A stretch of DNA of 64,000 nucleotides from Acetobacteraceae bacterium ESL0709. Lineage in GTDB: Bacteria; Pseudomonadota; Alphaproteobacteria; Acetobacterales; Acetobacteraceae. Under the pieces are notes generated by a model. The model saw only the letters and a list, made by a program, of their open reading frames with translations, was not told the DNA's origin and searched no databases. A program made the translations under genes and the position numbers. Shown here piece after piece: positions 16,636 through 25,093 of this stretch. Where the stretch lies: NCBI GenBank assembly GCA_029433415.1, contig JAQTIA010000002.1, positions 261,501 to 325,500 on the forward strand, in the 5' to 3' direction. Position 1 is the stretch's first letter; each line of letters starts with the position of its first letter.

Positions 16636-17841
16636 ATGTCCCGTGATGGCTTACAGGGCTTTCGTTCAGAGCGCCTACAGCAAATCTTGCGCGTACGCAG
16701 GTTGACGCAGCTGCAACTGGCAAATCTGGTTAATGTAAGCACTCCGTCAGTCAGTAACTGGTGCAAGGGTAAGCAGTTTCCCAATCGTGAAACGGTAGAA
16801 AAATTGGCCCAGGTTCTGAATGTGCAGCCAGAGCTTTTTCTGGCTGAGTATGAATCAGGTATAGGCCATGTCTGTTTCCGGAGCGATGCAGCGGCCCTCA
16901 AACGTGGGAGGGATATGTTATATGGGCGGCTTGAATGGGGCGAAGAAGTAGCGGAACGTCTTGAGGAGTTTCTGGATTTTCCCGATGTGAATCTTCCTGA
17001 TTTTAGGTTCAAAAGCCCGGAAGAGATTACAGATGAGGATATTGAAGAAGCGGCCAGACAGTGCCGCAAATTATGGAAGCTTGGCAAAAGCCCGATTCAG
17101 GATCTGGCACTGGCTGCTGAAGGTGCCGGGATTATCCTTATACGCGAGGTCACGGGTATCCCCAATATCGAAGGATTATCCGGCTGGAGTATGAGGCTGA
17201 ATCGTCCTCTTGTGTTGCTCTCTGCAGATAAAGAGAATGGTTATAGAAGTCGTTTCGATCTTGCTCATGAGATAGGGCATTTATGCCTTCATAGGCATGT
17301 TCCGAAGGAGCTTCATGCACAATTTCATTCCCTGATGGAAAAACAGGTTCATAAATTTGCTGGCGCTTTATTGCTCCCTGCCGAGTCTATTGCCAAAGAA
17401 ACATCAATATATCCCACATGGGATGAATTGCTTCTTTTAAAGAAGAAATGGGGTGTATCGGCTGCGGCGATTTTGATGCGCCTTCTTGCGCTTGAAATTG
17501 TCAGTGAAGAGCGGACCCGCGAAATGTTCCAGCGCCGTTCAGCACGTTGGGGACGTCGTGCGGAACCCGGTGATGATTGTCTTCCGCCTGAGAAACCGCG
17601 TCTTTTGAGAAGATCTGTAGAAATGCTTGTAAAGGAAAATATAATGCCTTTGTCAGGCTTGTTGAGGCATCTGCAATTATCAACCTGTGACCTTGAAAAT
17701 TTGCTTGGTCTGCCAGAAGGCTACTTCTCTTCCCAGCATGAGGCGGCCAATATCGTTGAACTGGCGACCTTGAAAAGATTTCCGTCGAAAAGTAAGACCA
17801 ATGCTTCGACGGAAACAAATGTGATAAAATTTTCGCGGTGA
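16636..17841 (+). CDS. XRE-type HTH with ImmA/IrrE-like metallopeptidase domain
   Basis: 401 residues. The N-terminal HTH_3 (about 10-70: RRLTQLQLANLVNVSTPSVS) is followed by a linker and a COG2856/DUF955 domain with zinc-protease motif HEIGH (His211, Glu212, His215) and the CLHRHVP segment after it. A C-terminal extension of about 120 residues follows. Fused HTH-peptidase proteins serve as phage repressors, stress switches, or antitoxins of two-gene antiphage modules. Lying alone on the opposite strand within the tail genes and coupled to an unknown gene, it is more likely a cargo regulator/antitoxin than the lysogeny repressor. Confidence 0.85.
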   Translation: MSRDGLQGFRSERLQQILRVRRLTQLQLANLVNVSTPSVSNWCKGKQFPNRETVEKLAQVLNVQPELFLAEYESGIGHVCFRSDAAALKRGRDMLYGRLEWGEEVAERLEEFLDFPDVNLPDFRFKSPEEITDEDIEEAARQCRKLWKLGKSPIQDLALAAEGAGIILIREVTGIPNIEGLSGWSMRLNRPLVLLSADKENGYRSRFDLAHEIGHLCLHRHVPKELHAQFHSLMEKQVHKFAGALLLPAESIAKETSIYPTWDELLLLKKKWGVSAAAILMRLLALEIVSEERTREMFQRRSARWGRRAEPGDDCLPPEKPRLLRRSVEMLVKENIMPLSGLLRHLQLSTCDLENLLGLPEGYFSSQHEAANIVELATLKRFPSKSKTNASTETNVIKFSR

Positions 17842-17853
17842 TAACTGCCTTTT

Positions 17854-18408
17854 TTACACCGCCTTCCCGGTCGGACTCCCCACAGCTTTCACCGGGTGGA
17901 CGTGTCCTTGCAAGCTGATTGAGCCGGCTTTGATGTCGCCGTCGGCGGTGATGGTGCCGGTGCAGTGGAGGGTGGGGGTGTCCAGTGTGACGGCGTTGGC
18001 TTTCAGTGTGGCGTTATGGCAGATGATGGTGATGGGAGAGGCTTCGGCATTGACAGTCAGGTTATGACTTTCCGGGTCATAGGACAGCACTGTGCCATCG
18101 CGGAATCTCTTGGCCCATATCATGCCCTCAGCCGGGGGCGGGAAGGTATCTTGTGCCACGGCTCCCAGAATAACGCCTTGTGAGGGGTCGCCCCAGAGGG
18201 AGAGGACGATTACCTGTTCCCCGAGGGAAGGTTGCCACCATTCATAATCTTCAGCGGCCCGGCGGAGCATGAAGGGCAGGAGGTCGGTTTCTGTAGCACC
18301 GATTTTAACGCGGGCGCGGTCGCCTTGCACAGCAGAGATCACGCCCAGCCGGGCCAGATTGGCAAGCTGCGTGTCATGCTCGCCCAATATACCGCGTTGT
18401 TCAGGCAT
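17854..18408 (-). CDS. Baseplate spike protein (P2 gpV-like)
   Basis: 184 residues. It has an N-terminal OB fold (LGVISAVQGDRARVKIGATE, EWWQPSLGEQVIVLSLWGDP, QGVILGAV) and a C-terminal beta-helix tip with TPTLHCTGTITADGDIKAGS and SLQGHVHPVK. The HxH pair near the C-terminus matches the iron-binding apex of P2 gpV. The spike pierces the outer membrane. Unlike in P2, it is separated from W-J-I by the whole head module. Confidence 0.9.
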   Translation of the reverse strand: MPEQRGILGEHDTQLANLARLGVISAVQGDRARVKIGATETDLLPFMLRRAAEDYEWWQPSLGEQVIVLSLWGDPSQGVILGAVAQDTFPPPAEGMIWAKRFRDGTVLSYDPESHNLTVNAEASPITIICHNATLKANAVTLDTPTLHCTGTITADGDIKAGSISLQGHVHPVKAVGSPTGKAV

Positions 18409-18916
18409 GAATCTCTTTCCCGTTCACGATGATGGATGTGACGTCCGGCCCTGCTTCATCCTCTTTCTGCCAGATATTCTGTCCCAGAATGGCCTGAGCA
18501 TGGCTCCATTCCAGCCGCCATATGGCGTAACGGCTGGTCAGGTCGGGCCGGAAGAAGTCAGGCCCGGCATTATGGATCCGTGCCGGGAAGACATTGCCGC
18601 AAAAGCGGTTCTTGTTGATGAAAGAGGCAAGCGAAGCGGCGGCAAGACGGACATTCATCAGGGCCTTTGGCCCGCGCTCCCGGCTGAACACAAGACGCGC
18701 CGAAAAGCGTAGCGAGACCATGAGCTGGTCCGTGCCGGGGTCTTCCTCCACATGTTCAAATTCATCAAGTTCCAGAAGACAGGCCGGCGTGGGCAGGGCC
18801 TCGCTTTCTTCATCGCGGTAAAATTCCACCAGCCGGAACGCCGGAAATTGCCGGGCAATCTGGTCTTGAATGCTCTTCTGAAGGGCTTTCAGGTCTGTTT
18901 GATTGTCGTGCGCCAT
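18401..18916 (-). CDS. Phage tail-completion-type protein (function not certain)
   Basis: 171 residues, overlapping gpV by eight bases and the next upstream gene by 28. Features are an N-terminal helix (LKALQKSIQDQIARQF), then a core with VSLRFSARLVFSRE and AAASLASFINKNRF, and WRLEWSHAQAILG near the end. This resembles the tail terminator/completion proteins that follow head-tail connectors, but no family is recognised with certainty. Confidence 0.6.
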   Translation of the reverse strand: MAHDNQTDLKALQKSIQDQIARQFPAFRLVEFYRDEESEALPTPACLLELDEFEHVEEDPGTDQLMVSLRFSARLVFSRERGPKALMNVRLAAASLASFINKNRFCGNVFPARIHNAGPDFFRPDLTSRYAIWRLEWSHAQAILGQNIWQKEDEAGPDVTSIIVNGKEIHA

Positions 18917-19461
18917 TTGAGTTCATGTTCCAGCCGTTCAAAGAACTTGCGGGCAAATTCGGGATGACTGACCTGCTGGTTAAGCCAGAGCAGGCAGGGG
19001 TCATAAATATCCGCGCGGACAATTTCCAGCTTATTGCGTTCTTTTCCAATCCTTCTGAAAACGGCCTCATGACCGCTCTTTCTGATTGTATTGATGAAGG
19101 CATGTTCGTCATAATAATGACCATAGCCTGTCATGACGCCCTTATTATCGACCTTGAAAGGTCTTAGCTGGATGAAGGGAACGCCCTTCAGGCCGAGCCA
19201 AAGCTTCCCGCCGCTCATTTCCCCGCGTATCCTGAACTCCAGAAAGCGGTGATAGATCGCCATGCGGGGCATTTGCAGAATGACTGTCAGCTCGCGCGAG
19301 GCCTTGACCCTCATCCATTTTGTCATGCGGAAACAGGTTGCATAAATAGCCCGCTTCATGGTTTTTTCATCGGGGAGAAACTTGTCGAGTTTCTTTAATA
19401 AGTCATTCCAGCCTTCTTCAGAAAAGGCATTAAGGCTGATGACGTTTTCAATGTCTGACAT
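18889..19461 (-). CDS. Minor tail protein Z-like
   Basis: 190 residues, close to the length of lambda gpZ. It shows the same pattern: an N-terminal helical part with basic pairs (KRAIYATCFRMTKWMRVKASREL), a central FIQLRPFKVDNKG, then FINTIRKSGHEAVFRRIGKE and the VRADIYDP segment matching the R-x-x-K...I-x-x-P core of the Z family. It is probably needed to complete the head-proximal tail end. Its neighbours are a head-tail joining protein upstream and a completion-type protein downstream. Confidence 0.6.
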   Translation of the reverse strand: MSDIENVISLNAFSEEGWNDLLKKLDKFLPDEKTMKRAIYATCFRMTKWMRVKASRELTVILQMPRMAIYHRFLEFRIRGEMSGGKLWLGLKGVPFIQLRPFKVDNKGVMTGYGHYYDEHAFINTIRKSGHEAVFRRIGKERNKLEIVRADIYDPCLLWLNQQVSHPEFARKFFERLEHELKWRTTIKQT

Positions 19462-19464
19462 ATC

Positions 19465-19782
19465 TTACCAGTCTCCGTCTTCCTGCGAACGTGATAAGGG
19501 CGCTCTGGCTATGCCGGTGCCGTCAGGTTCGGGGTCATCGGTCAGCCAGTAATCAACACCACTTATGGTCAGGCGGTCGCGCTTTTTCAGGGTGGCAAGA
19601 TCGGTCTCTCTGGCAATCATGACAGGATTGGCCGAGGTCATGACGTAACCGCCCATGCTCTCGCGTTGATATTCCTCATCAATAATAACCGGAAAGCTCT
19701 GCCCGTCCTGCCTCTTGGCCCTGAAGGCAAAATCATGCTCATCAAGAAACTGGTCCAGTTCTTCCCAGGGGAGGGCCGGCAT
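19465..19782 (-). CDS. Head-tail joining protein (lambda FII-like)
   Basis: 105 residues, mainly beta, with PVIIDEEYQ, MTSANPVMIARETDLATLKKRD and ISGVDYWLTDDPEPDGTG. This is the compact beta-barrel pattern of phage head-tail attachment proteins of the lambda FII group, and the gene is at the expected place after the capsid gene. ATGA overlap with the small gene upstream. Confidence 0.6.
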   Translation of the reverse strand: MPALPWEELDQFLDEHDFAFRAKRQDGQSFPVIIDEEYQRESMGGYVMTSANPVMIARETDLATLKKRDRLTISGVDYWLTDDPEPDGTGIARAPLSRSQEDGDW

Positions 19783-19928
19783 CAGCGTTTCCGGGCAGGG
19801 ACGGCCTCCACCTTGCCATCAAAGACAAAGAGGCGGCCAAGGCAGGGCGGGAGTTTGATCCTGTTGCCCTTTTTATAAAGCCGGCCCTCCATGAAGAAGG
19901 GCCTGAGCACGATATAGTCTTTCATCAT
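19782..19928 (-). CDS. Small phage protein (48 aa) after the capsid gene
   Basis: A 48-residue basic protein (MMKDYIVLRPFFMEGRLYKK start, ending VPARKR). It is fitted between the capsid gene, whose TGA overlaps its ATG, and the head-tail joining gene, whose ATG overlaps its TGA. The perfect four-base overlaps on both sides argue that it is translated. The short beta-hairpin character fits a minor head or connector protein; function unknown. Confidence 0.7.
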   Translation of the reverse strand: MMKDYIVLRPFFMEGRLYKKGNRIKLPPCLGRLFVFDGKVEAVPARKR

Positions 19929-21967
19929 GCCGCGGCCTGCTCCGGATTGGCAGGGGCAGCAGGTTCCGGGGTGGAAGGAGCGCGTTTGGAAGCAGGCGTG
20001 GCGGGTGAACCGCCAGCCTTGCCGATCATGAAGGATTCCGTCCGGCGGAACTGCCAGTCAATATCCTGAAAGGTCGTCAGCACGATCTTGCCGGAGGTGG
20101 AGAGGGTATAAGGGTCGGCAATCAGTTCCAGCCCGCCCCACATGCCCAGAAGCACATCATTGAAATTGCCAAAGAACATATCGCCCTGCTCAATCTGGTT
20201 GGTGATGTCACAGACATAGCCATTCACCGTCCCGCCTTTTTCCCAGATGGGGCGGGAGCCACTGACCTGGAATTCAAGCGTTGTCTTGGCGTAACCTCTG
20301 AAGGAAGGACGGGCCTTATAGACCATGCCTTCAGCATCGGCATTGGCTTCGGAAATCAGCGTTTCCATTTCCACAAGCTCTTCATAGGTCGGGTGCGGCC
20401 CGGCGAAATTCAGGGCTGTAATGCCGGGCATTTTGGCGAGGCCAAGGGGTTGCTTGTCACTGCCTGTGCCATAATAGCCGGAGCGGTCAATGGTCAGGGC
20501 CATGCTGCGCGCCAGATCAGCCCGCACGAGGGCTTCAACATCCATGCTGGATTGTTCCATAAGGCGGCGCGTGATGACTGTATTGGCCGCCGACGTCTTG
20601 GGCTTTAACTCGACAGAGCCAAAATCCATGGCTGAGAAGGTGGCCTCATCGCCTTCGCCAAGCCAGTAACCCTGCGTTGCCGCTGTCTGGCGGGGGATGG
20701 AGAGATTGCCAATCAGCCCGCCCAGAACGCGTGCGCCACGGGCAAAAACGGCCTTGTTGCGCAGGATTTCAATATAGCTTCCTGCCAGAACGGAGGTCTG
20801 GATGGCTGCCCCGCCTGTGTTGCCCGGCCCTGTCAGGCCGTTACTGCCTGTATTCATCGAGCCACTGCCATCACGCAACATGACCGCCTCACCAGAGACA
20901 TTATGGCGCAAGACGTCAGACGGGATAATGAGGCCATCTGAATTGCGTTGCGTCTGTTTCTTGGCCGCCTCCTGCGAGACTTCAAATTCAAAGCCTGCTT
21001 CATCACGGGTGCGCGGGTCCTTGGCGGTCAGGCCCCGGACGGCACGCAGAATGGAGAAATTGCGCAAATCCTTCTGCGTCATGCCAATATCGCTATTGGG
21101 GTTTTTGAGCGGCTCGGCCTTGCCCTGTTTATCCAGCAGGACGCGCTGGAACTCTGTCAGGGACGCTTCAGGCCTTGCCGCAAAGTCAGCAGCCAGATCA
21201 AGAGCGTTATATTGCCGGCCCAGGGAAAGAATATCACTGACGCGCTTCTGATTGGCCCGCAAGGCGGCCTCTTTCTCGTCTTCATAAGTGCGCGTTGGCT
21301 GTGCAGGGACCGTGTTGGGGGTCCCGGCACTTCTGTTTTCAGCGGGATCTGTGTTCAGTGTAGCGGCGCTGGCCATTCTGCTCTCTCCGGATGAAGGGGA
21401 TGAAATTTCAGCCTGACTATCGTCCTTTCCGGAAGGGGTTTTTATGTCGGGCGGTGACAAAGCGCGATTGACCCCGATTGTGTGATCTGCCGGGACAGAG
21501 ACAATGGAAATCTCGGTCGGCTCCCAGTCTGTAACGCGGTAAATGGGCTCATCATTGCGCTCTTCGACCAGTTTCATATTATGGACGACGTACCCGACCG
21601 AGACGTGCCGGCGGATGCGGTCTTTCACATCCTGAAAAATCTCTTCAGCCCTTTTTGACTGACCAAAGCGGACCGTTGCACGCCCGACACCATCAGCATC
21701 AATATGGGCGCTCTCGACCACCCCGACCTGATCGCGTCCGTCATGATCCATAAGGAGCGGACCGCCGTCATTAATCCTGTCCAGCCGGACCTCTCCGGGA
21801 TGATGGCCGAGAATCTCACTGCCAAACCAGCGCGGTACTTCAGCCCGTTCAGAAGAGAAAGCCAGAGAGATTTTCCGGCTGTCAGTATCGATCGTCTCAA
21901 TATCAGCCAGAAGGCGGTTACAGCCTTCATGATTGAGGCGCTGGATGATCTGGGTAATATCCATCAT
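19925..21967 (-). CDS. Prohead protease fused to HK97-type major capsid protein
   Basis: 680 residues. Residues 1-180 form an S78-type prohead protease with a likely catalytic His75 (LLMDHDGRDQ) and Ser123 (HVSVGYVVHN). A disordered, Ser/Thr/Pro-rich linker follows (about 185-250), then a helical scaffold or delta-domain-like segment (AALRANQKRVSDILSLGRQY). From about 385 comes the HK97 capsid fold (IPRQTAATQGYWLGEGDEAT, the ITRRLMEQSS spine helix and AMALTID-like loop). A single polypeptide thus carries protease, delta domain and shell protein, which are usually separate genes. Confidence 0.88.
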   Translation of the reverse strand: MMDITQIIQRLNHEGCNRLLADIETIDTDSRKISLAFSSERAEVPRWFGSEILGHHPGEVRLDRINDGGPLLMDHDGRDQVGVVESAHIDADGVGRATVRFGQSKRAEEIFQDVKDRIRRHVSVGYVVHNMKLVEERNDEPIYRVTDWEPTEISIVSVPADHTIGVNRALSPPDIKTPSGKDDSQAEISSPSSGESRMASAATLNTDPAENRSAGTPNTVPAQPTRTYEDEKEAALRANQKRVSDILSLGRQYNALDLAADFAARPEASLTEFQRVLLDKQGKAEPLKNPNSDIGMTQKDLRNFSILRAVRGLTAKDPRTRDEAGFEFEVSQEAAKKQTQRNSDGLIIPSDVLRHNVSGEAVMLRDGSGSMNTGSNGLTGPGNTGGAAIQTSVLAGSYIEILRNKAVFARGARVLGGLIGNLSIPRQTAATQGYWLGEGDEATFSAMDFGSVELKPKTSAANTVITRRLMEQSSMDVEALVRADLARSMALTIDRSGYYGTGSDKQPLGLAKMPGITALNFAGPHPTYEELVEMETLISEANADAEGMVYKARPSFRGYAKTTLEFQVSGSRPIWEKGGTVNGYVCDITNQIEQGDMFFGNFNDVLLGMWGGLELIADPYTLSTSGKIVLTTFQDIDWQFRRTESFMIGKAGGSPATPASKRAPSTPEPAAPANPEQAAA

Positions 21968-21985
21968 AAGGCTGTTTCCTTGTTG

Positions 21986-23530
21986 TCAGGGCGTCTCATC
22001 ATCAGAGGGGTCAGTGCCATCCATGACGGTTGCCTTTAACTGCCCGCCAAAAGCGACCTGCATGAGCTGTTCGGGAATGGCGCGGGTTTTGCATTCTTCA
22101 AGCCAGGCGGCCCAGTCATCGAGGACTTCCTCTGGACTTTGTCCACGGTCCCTTATGGCCTGTTGGGGGGATTTGATGAGGGCGTCCATCGCTTTCTGAT
22201 TGGCAATCACGTCGGATTTGGGGTCAACCCAGTCCCAGCGGCGGCCATGGAAGGAAGACGCCCTTAAAATGGCCTCCAATTTCAGGGGAGAGGCGACATA
22301 GGTGCCGTCAGTGACCAGATTGCGCAAAAGAGCCTGTGCCATGACACGGTGAAAGAGCGGCTCGACAAGTTGCTCTATGATCAGGTCCTGCTCTTCTTTC
22401 CAGAGTTCCCGTTCATCAAGCATCCCGGCACGGATGGAAGAGAAATTGACATTCTCAAGGTCATTGGCAAGGCCGGTATAATTCACGCCAAGGCCAGAGG
22501 CCGCCCCACGCAGTCCTGCCTTGATGAAAGGCGCAAAGGCATTATCGGGAAAGGCCGGTTCCCACTTCTCGATGCTGGCATTATTGGGCAGTTCCTGAAA
22601 GGTGCCGGGGTCAGCGGTGAAGCTGATGCTCCGGTCATCATCCGGGCGGTCAGGCCCTGCATCATCATCCCATTTGATAAAACCCATTTTGGCTGCTGTG
22701 ACGCGGGCATTCAGCGCGGCATTATCCTCAAATTCCTTGAGATTCTTGAGCCTGTAGAGAGAGGAGGCCGCCCAAGGGAAGCATCTTTTATGACCAGCGG
22801 CTTCCTTGCGGAAAAGATGGAAGATTTCATCAGCAGGCACGCGCTCATAAGGCTGGCTTTCAAGGCCGTAATAGGAGCCATGGGACTGGTCGCTTAAAAA
22901 ATAATAGGCAATGACACGATCAGCGCGGTCATATTCAATGCCAGCGCGGATATAGCTTCCCTTTGACGGGTCATCACGGTCATAATCATGGGGGCAGCGT
23001 ACGGCATCAATATGCTGAAGCTGGATTCCGTAAGGCCCGTCATTGACCAGTTTGATGAAGGCTTCTCCATCCACGGCCAGCGTGTTTACCAGAGTGAGGC
23101 AGAAGCGCACAAAGCCTTCGCGTTGTGTGACGTCGCAATTCCGGGCCTTGCACCAGTCCAGCCATGTGGCGGAAACGGCCCGGTTCAGTTTTATATCTTC
23201 CCTTCCATTGGCTTTTTTGACATGGCAGCGCAATTTAATGCCCGAGCCAATGATATTGGTCCGGCATTTGCGCACGAAATTGCGCATATAGGGGTCATTA
23301 AGCGCCATATCGCGCGAGCGTGCGACAAGGATGCGTCCCCAGAGCCGGACTTTCTCATCAGGCGTGGTCGGGGTGGCGACCCATGAGGCGGCAAGGCGGT
23401 CCACGTGTGCTGAATCAATCTGCCCGACCAGACGGGGAGAGGCCCATGTGGGGTTGTTTAGATAAGCATTGCCTGAAACCGGAAAGGCCCGGCTGAAATA
23501 GCGGACGACACTGTCAAGAACGCGCCCCAT
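21986..23530 (-). CDS. Portal protein (lambda B family)
   Basis: 514 residues typical of lambda-type portals: WVATPTTPDEKVRLWGRILV, ARSRDMALNDPYMRNFVRKC, NIIGSGIKL, then the clip and wing region with RVPADEIFHLFRKEAAGHKR and a C-terminal WVDPKSDVIANQKAMD. It forms the dodecameric DNA channel. It starts at the ATG that abuts the stop of the upstream head gene and is followed 18 bases later by the protease-capsid gene. Confidence 0.92.
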   Translation of the reverse strand: MGRVLDSVVRYFSRAFPVSGNAYLNNPTWASPRLVGQIDSAHVDRLAASWVATPTTPDEKVRLWGRILVARSRDMALNDPYMRNFVRKCRTNIIGSGIKLRCHVKKANGREDIKLNRAVSATWLDWCKARNCDVTQREGFVRFCLTLVNTLAVDGEAFIKLVNDGPYGIQLQHIDAVRCPHDYDRDDPSKGSYIRAGIEYDRADRVIAYYFLSDQSHGSYYGLESQPYERVPADEIFHLFRKEAAGHKRCFPWAASSLYRLKNLKEFEDNAALNARVTAAKMGFIKWDDDAGPDRPDDDRSISFTADPGTFQELPNNASIEKWEPAFPDNAFAPFIKAGLRGAASGLGVNYTGLANDLENVNFSSIRAGMLDERELWKEEQDLIIEQLVEPLFHRVMAQALLRNLVTDGTYVASPLKLEAILRASSFHGRRWDWVDPKSDVIANQKAMDALIKSPQQAIRDRGQSPEEVLDDWAAWLEECKTRAIPEQLMQVAFGGQLKATVMDGTDPSDDETP

Positions 23531-24021
23531 CAGAAGAAAATCCGGTGTTCGGCAAAGCCGGAGCGCCCATTTTCCTGGGCGACATAGCGGCCATAGACGG
23601 ACCTTAATTTGAGAAGATCAGAGACCGCCATGCGTTTAAGCTCGCGATTGCCGATCTTATATTCCATCTGGTCCCGGCTGGCCCGGTTCTCAATCACCGC
23701 ACAGATCGCCTCATAAGTCCGCCTGTTCTGGCTGCGCGTGTCTGCACCTTCGGGCAAGGAAGCAAGATCAGGCAGAATCAGCATCGTCCCGCTGGCAAGC
23801 TCGGAGACATGACCGTCAGCGTCAGTCCGCCTTAGCGAATAGGCAATACTCCCAGCTTTCCACGTGGCTGTCTCTTCCGCAGAAACATGAATAACCCCGC
23901 TTGCATCAGCACGCAGATCAAGCGCACAAGCCCCGCGCATAATCAGGACCGTGCCCACGCCGCTCTTGAAATGAAAGCTCGTCCCCGCCGTAAACCGCCC
24001 CGGAAGTCCCTGCCTCGCCAC
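23530..24021 (-). CDS. Head-joining protein with gpW-like C-terminus
   Basis: 163 residues in the position of lambda W (between terminase large subunit and portal). The C-terminal 60 residues (RRTYEAICAVIENRASRDQM, YKIGNRELKRMAVSDLLKLR) resemble gpW: a helix, a beta hairpin, then a helix with the dL-x-x-l-r pattern. The N-terminal 100 residues are beta-rich (FHFKSGVGTVLIMRG) and unlike lambda W, so it looks like a fusion. It is the first gene after the 24.1-26.8 kb cargo block and has a late-promoter motif upstream. Confidence 0.6.
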   Translation of the reverse strand: MARQGLPGRFTAGTSFHFKSGVGTVLIMRGACALDLRADASGVIHVSAEETATWKAGSIAYSLRRTDADGHVSELASGTMLILPDLASLPEGADTRSQNRRTYEAICAVIENRASRDQMEYKIGNRELKRMAVSDLLKLRSVYGRYVAQENGRSGFAEHRIFF

Positions 24022-24076
24022 CTGTCACACCTGCTTGCTTGAGTTCAGGTGTGGGAGTGTAGGATGCGTTTAAGAG

Positions 24077-24102
24077 GGTTTTTATGTCGGGGAGGGACGG
24101 GG
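24077..24102 (-). promoter_or_regulatory. Phage late promoter motif, copy 2
   Basis: Minus strand CCCCGTCCCTCCCCGACATA followed by AAAACC, 56-81 bases upstream of the first head gene and downstream of HigB on the other strand. It is nearly identical to copy 1 over 24 bases. Confidence 0.7.
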
Positions 24103-24178
24103 TATGAAGGGAAAATATCGCTTGCCTGTTGTAACTGTTTTATGTTATGTAACTCGCAACAATCGAAAGATATAGAGT

Positions 24179-24460
24179 GTGATTGACTCATTTGCAGATA
24201 AACGGGCCGCTGCCATATGGCGTGGGGAGTTACCGAAAGGATTTCCTGTTCAGATTGCCCAGACAGTCCGGCGTAAATTGCGCATGATTCATGCCGCTCA
24301 AAATGTGCAGGACTTGCGCGCACCACCGGGCAACAGGCTGGAAGCCTTGCAGGGAGATCGTGCGGGACAATATTCCATAAGGGTCAATGCCCAGTTTCGT
24401 ATCTGTTTTATCTGGCGTGATGGAAAGGCCCATCAGGTCGAAATTGTCGATTATCATTAG
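24179..24460 (+). CDS. higB: HigB toxin (RelE/ParE superfamily)
   Basis: 93 residues from a GTG at 24179. It shows the HigB pattern: IDSFADKRAAAIWRGELPKG, a helical middle VRRKLRMIHAAQNVQDLRAP, GNRLEALQGDRAGQYSIRVN, and the C-terminal QFRICFIWRDGKAHQVEIVDYH that carries the catalytic-site residues of the family. HigB is a ribosome-dependent mRNA endonuclease. It is the first gene of a three-gene operon with two antitoxins and is on the strand opposite to the head genes. Confidence 0.9.
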   Translation: MIDSFADKRAAAIWRGELPKGFPVQIAQTVRRKLRMIHAAQNVQDLRAPPGNRLEALQGDRAGQYSIRVNAQFRICFIWRDGKAHQVEIVDYH

Positions 24461-24468
24461 GGGGGGGT

Positions 24469-24774
24469 ATGAAAGAACTCGCTTATGTCACGCCGGGAGA
24501 TGTCCTGAAAGAAGAGTTTATGGAACCTCTGGGGCTTTCTGGCCGTCAGCTTGCCCGTGAGCTGGGCGTTCCTGCAAACAGGGTTTCACAGGTGCTGAAA
24601 GGGGAGCGTTCCATCACGGCGGAAACAGCGCTTTTGCTGGCACAGCGTTTTGAAACCAGTCCGGAATTCTGGCTTAATTTGCAGAACAGCCACGACCTTG
24701 AAAAAGCTCGTGACAGGTTGCTTTCAGAACATGTGAAGCTGACTGATTCCGGGCCGCATTTTATAGGTGCATGA
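24469..24774 (+). CDS. higA: HigA antitoxin (first copy)
   Basis: 101 residues with a canonical HigA HTH: TPGDVLKEEFMEPLGLSGRQ, LARELGVPANRVSQVLKGER, SITAETALLLAQRF, and ETSPEFWLNLQNSHDL after it. It follows HigB by eight bases and likely neutralises it and represses the operon. The next gene overlaps it by ATGA and encodes a second protein of the same family. Confidence 0.88.
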   Translation: MKELAYVTPGDVLKEEFMEPLGLSGRQLARELGVPANRVSQVLKGERSITAETALLLAQRFETSPEFWLNLQNSHDLEKARDRLLSEHVKLTDSGPHFIGA

Positions 24775-25055
24775 TGTATAACCCGCCTCACCCTGGTGAA
24801 GTCCTGAAAGATGAAGTCATTACGGCACTGGGGCTGTCTGTGACGGATGCTGCCAAACATTTGCATATGTCGCGTGTTGCCCTGTCACGCGTTCTGAACG
24901 GCAAGGCTGCCATCAGTTCTGACCTCGCCATAAGGCTTGAAGCCGCTGGCGTGGGCAGGGCAAGATCATGGCTTTCCATGCAGACAAATTATGACCTCTG
25001 GCAGGCACAGCAGCATCCCCAGCCCCAAATCCAGCCTTTTCAGATTGGGTTGTAA
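24771..25055 (+). CDS. Second HigA-like antitoxin
   Basis: 94 residues, the same family as the preceding gene but clearly different: NPPHPGEVLKDEVITALGLS, DAAKHLHMSRVALSRVLNGK, AISSDLAIRLEAAG, then SWLSMQTNYDLWQAQQ. It starts in an ATGA overlap, so the two HigA proteins are made together after a single HigB. This could be a remnant of a second HigBA pair, or a specialised repressor. It converges with the BRO gene. Confidence 0.85.
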   Translation: MMYNPPHPGEVLKDEVITALGLSVTDAAKHLHMSRVALSRVLNGKAAISSDLAIRLEAAGVGRARSWLSMQTNYDLWQAQQHPQPQIQPFQIGL

Positions 25056-25079
25056 AAATAGCCCCTGCAAAGCAGGGGC
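25054..25079 (-). terminator. Terminator of the BRO gene
   Basis: GCCCCTGC-AAA-GCAGGGGC (25061-25079) followed on the minus strand by TATTTTT. The BRO gene reads leftwards into it. The same hairpin could also end the HigBA transcript from the other side, though no U-run follows on that strand. Confidence 0.65.
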
Positions 25080-25093
25080 CACCGTCCTGTTCC

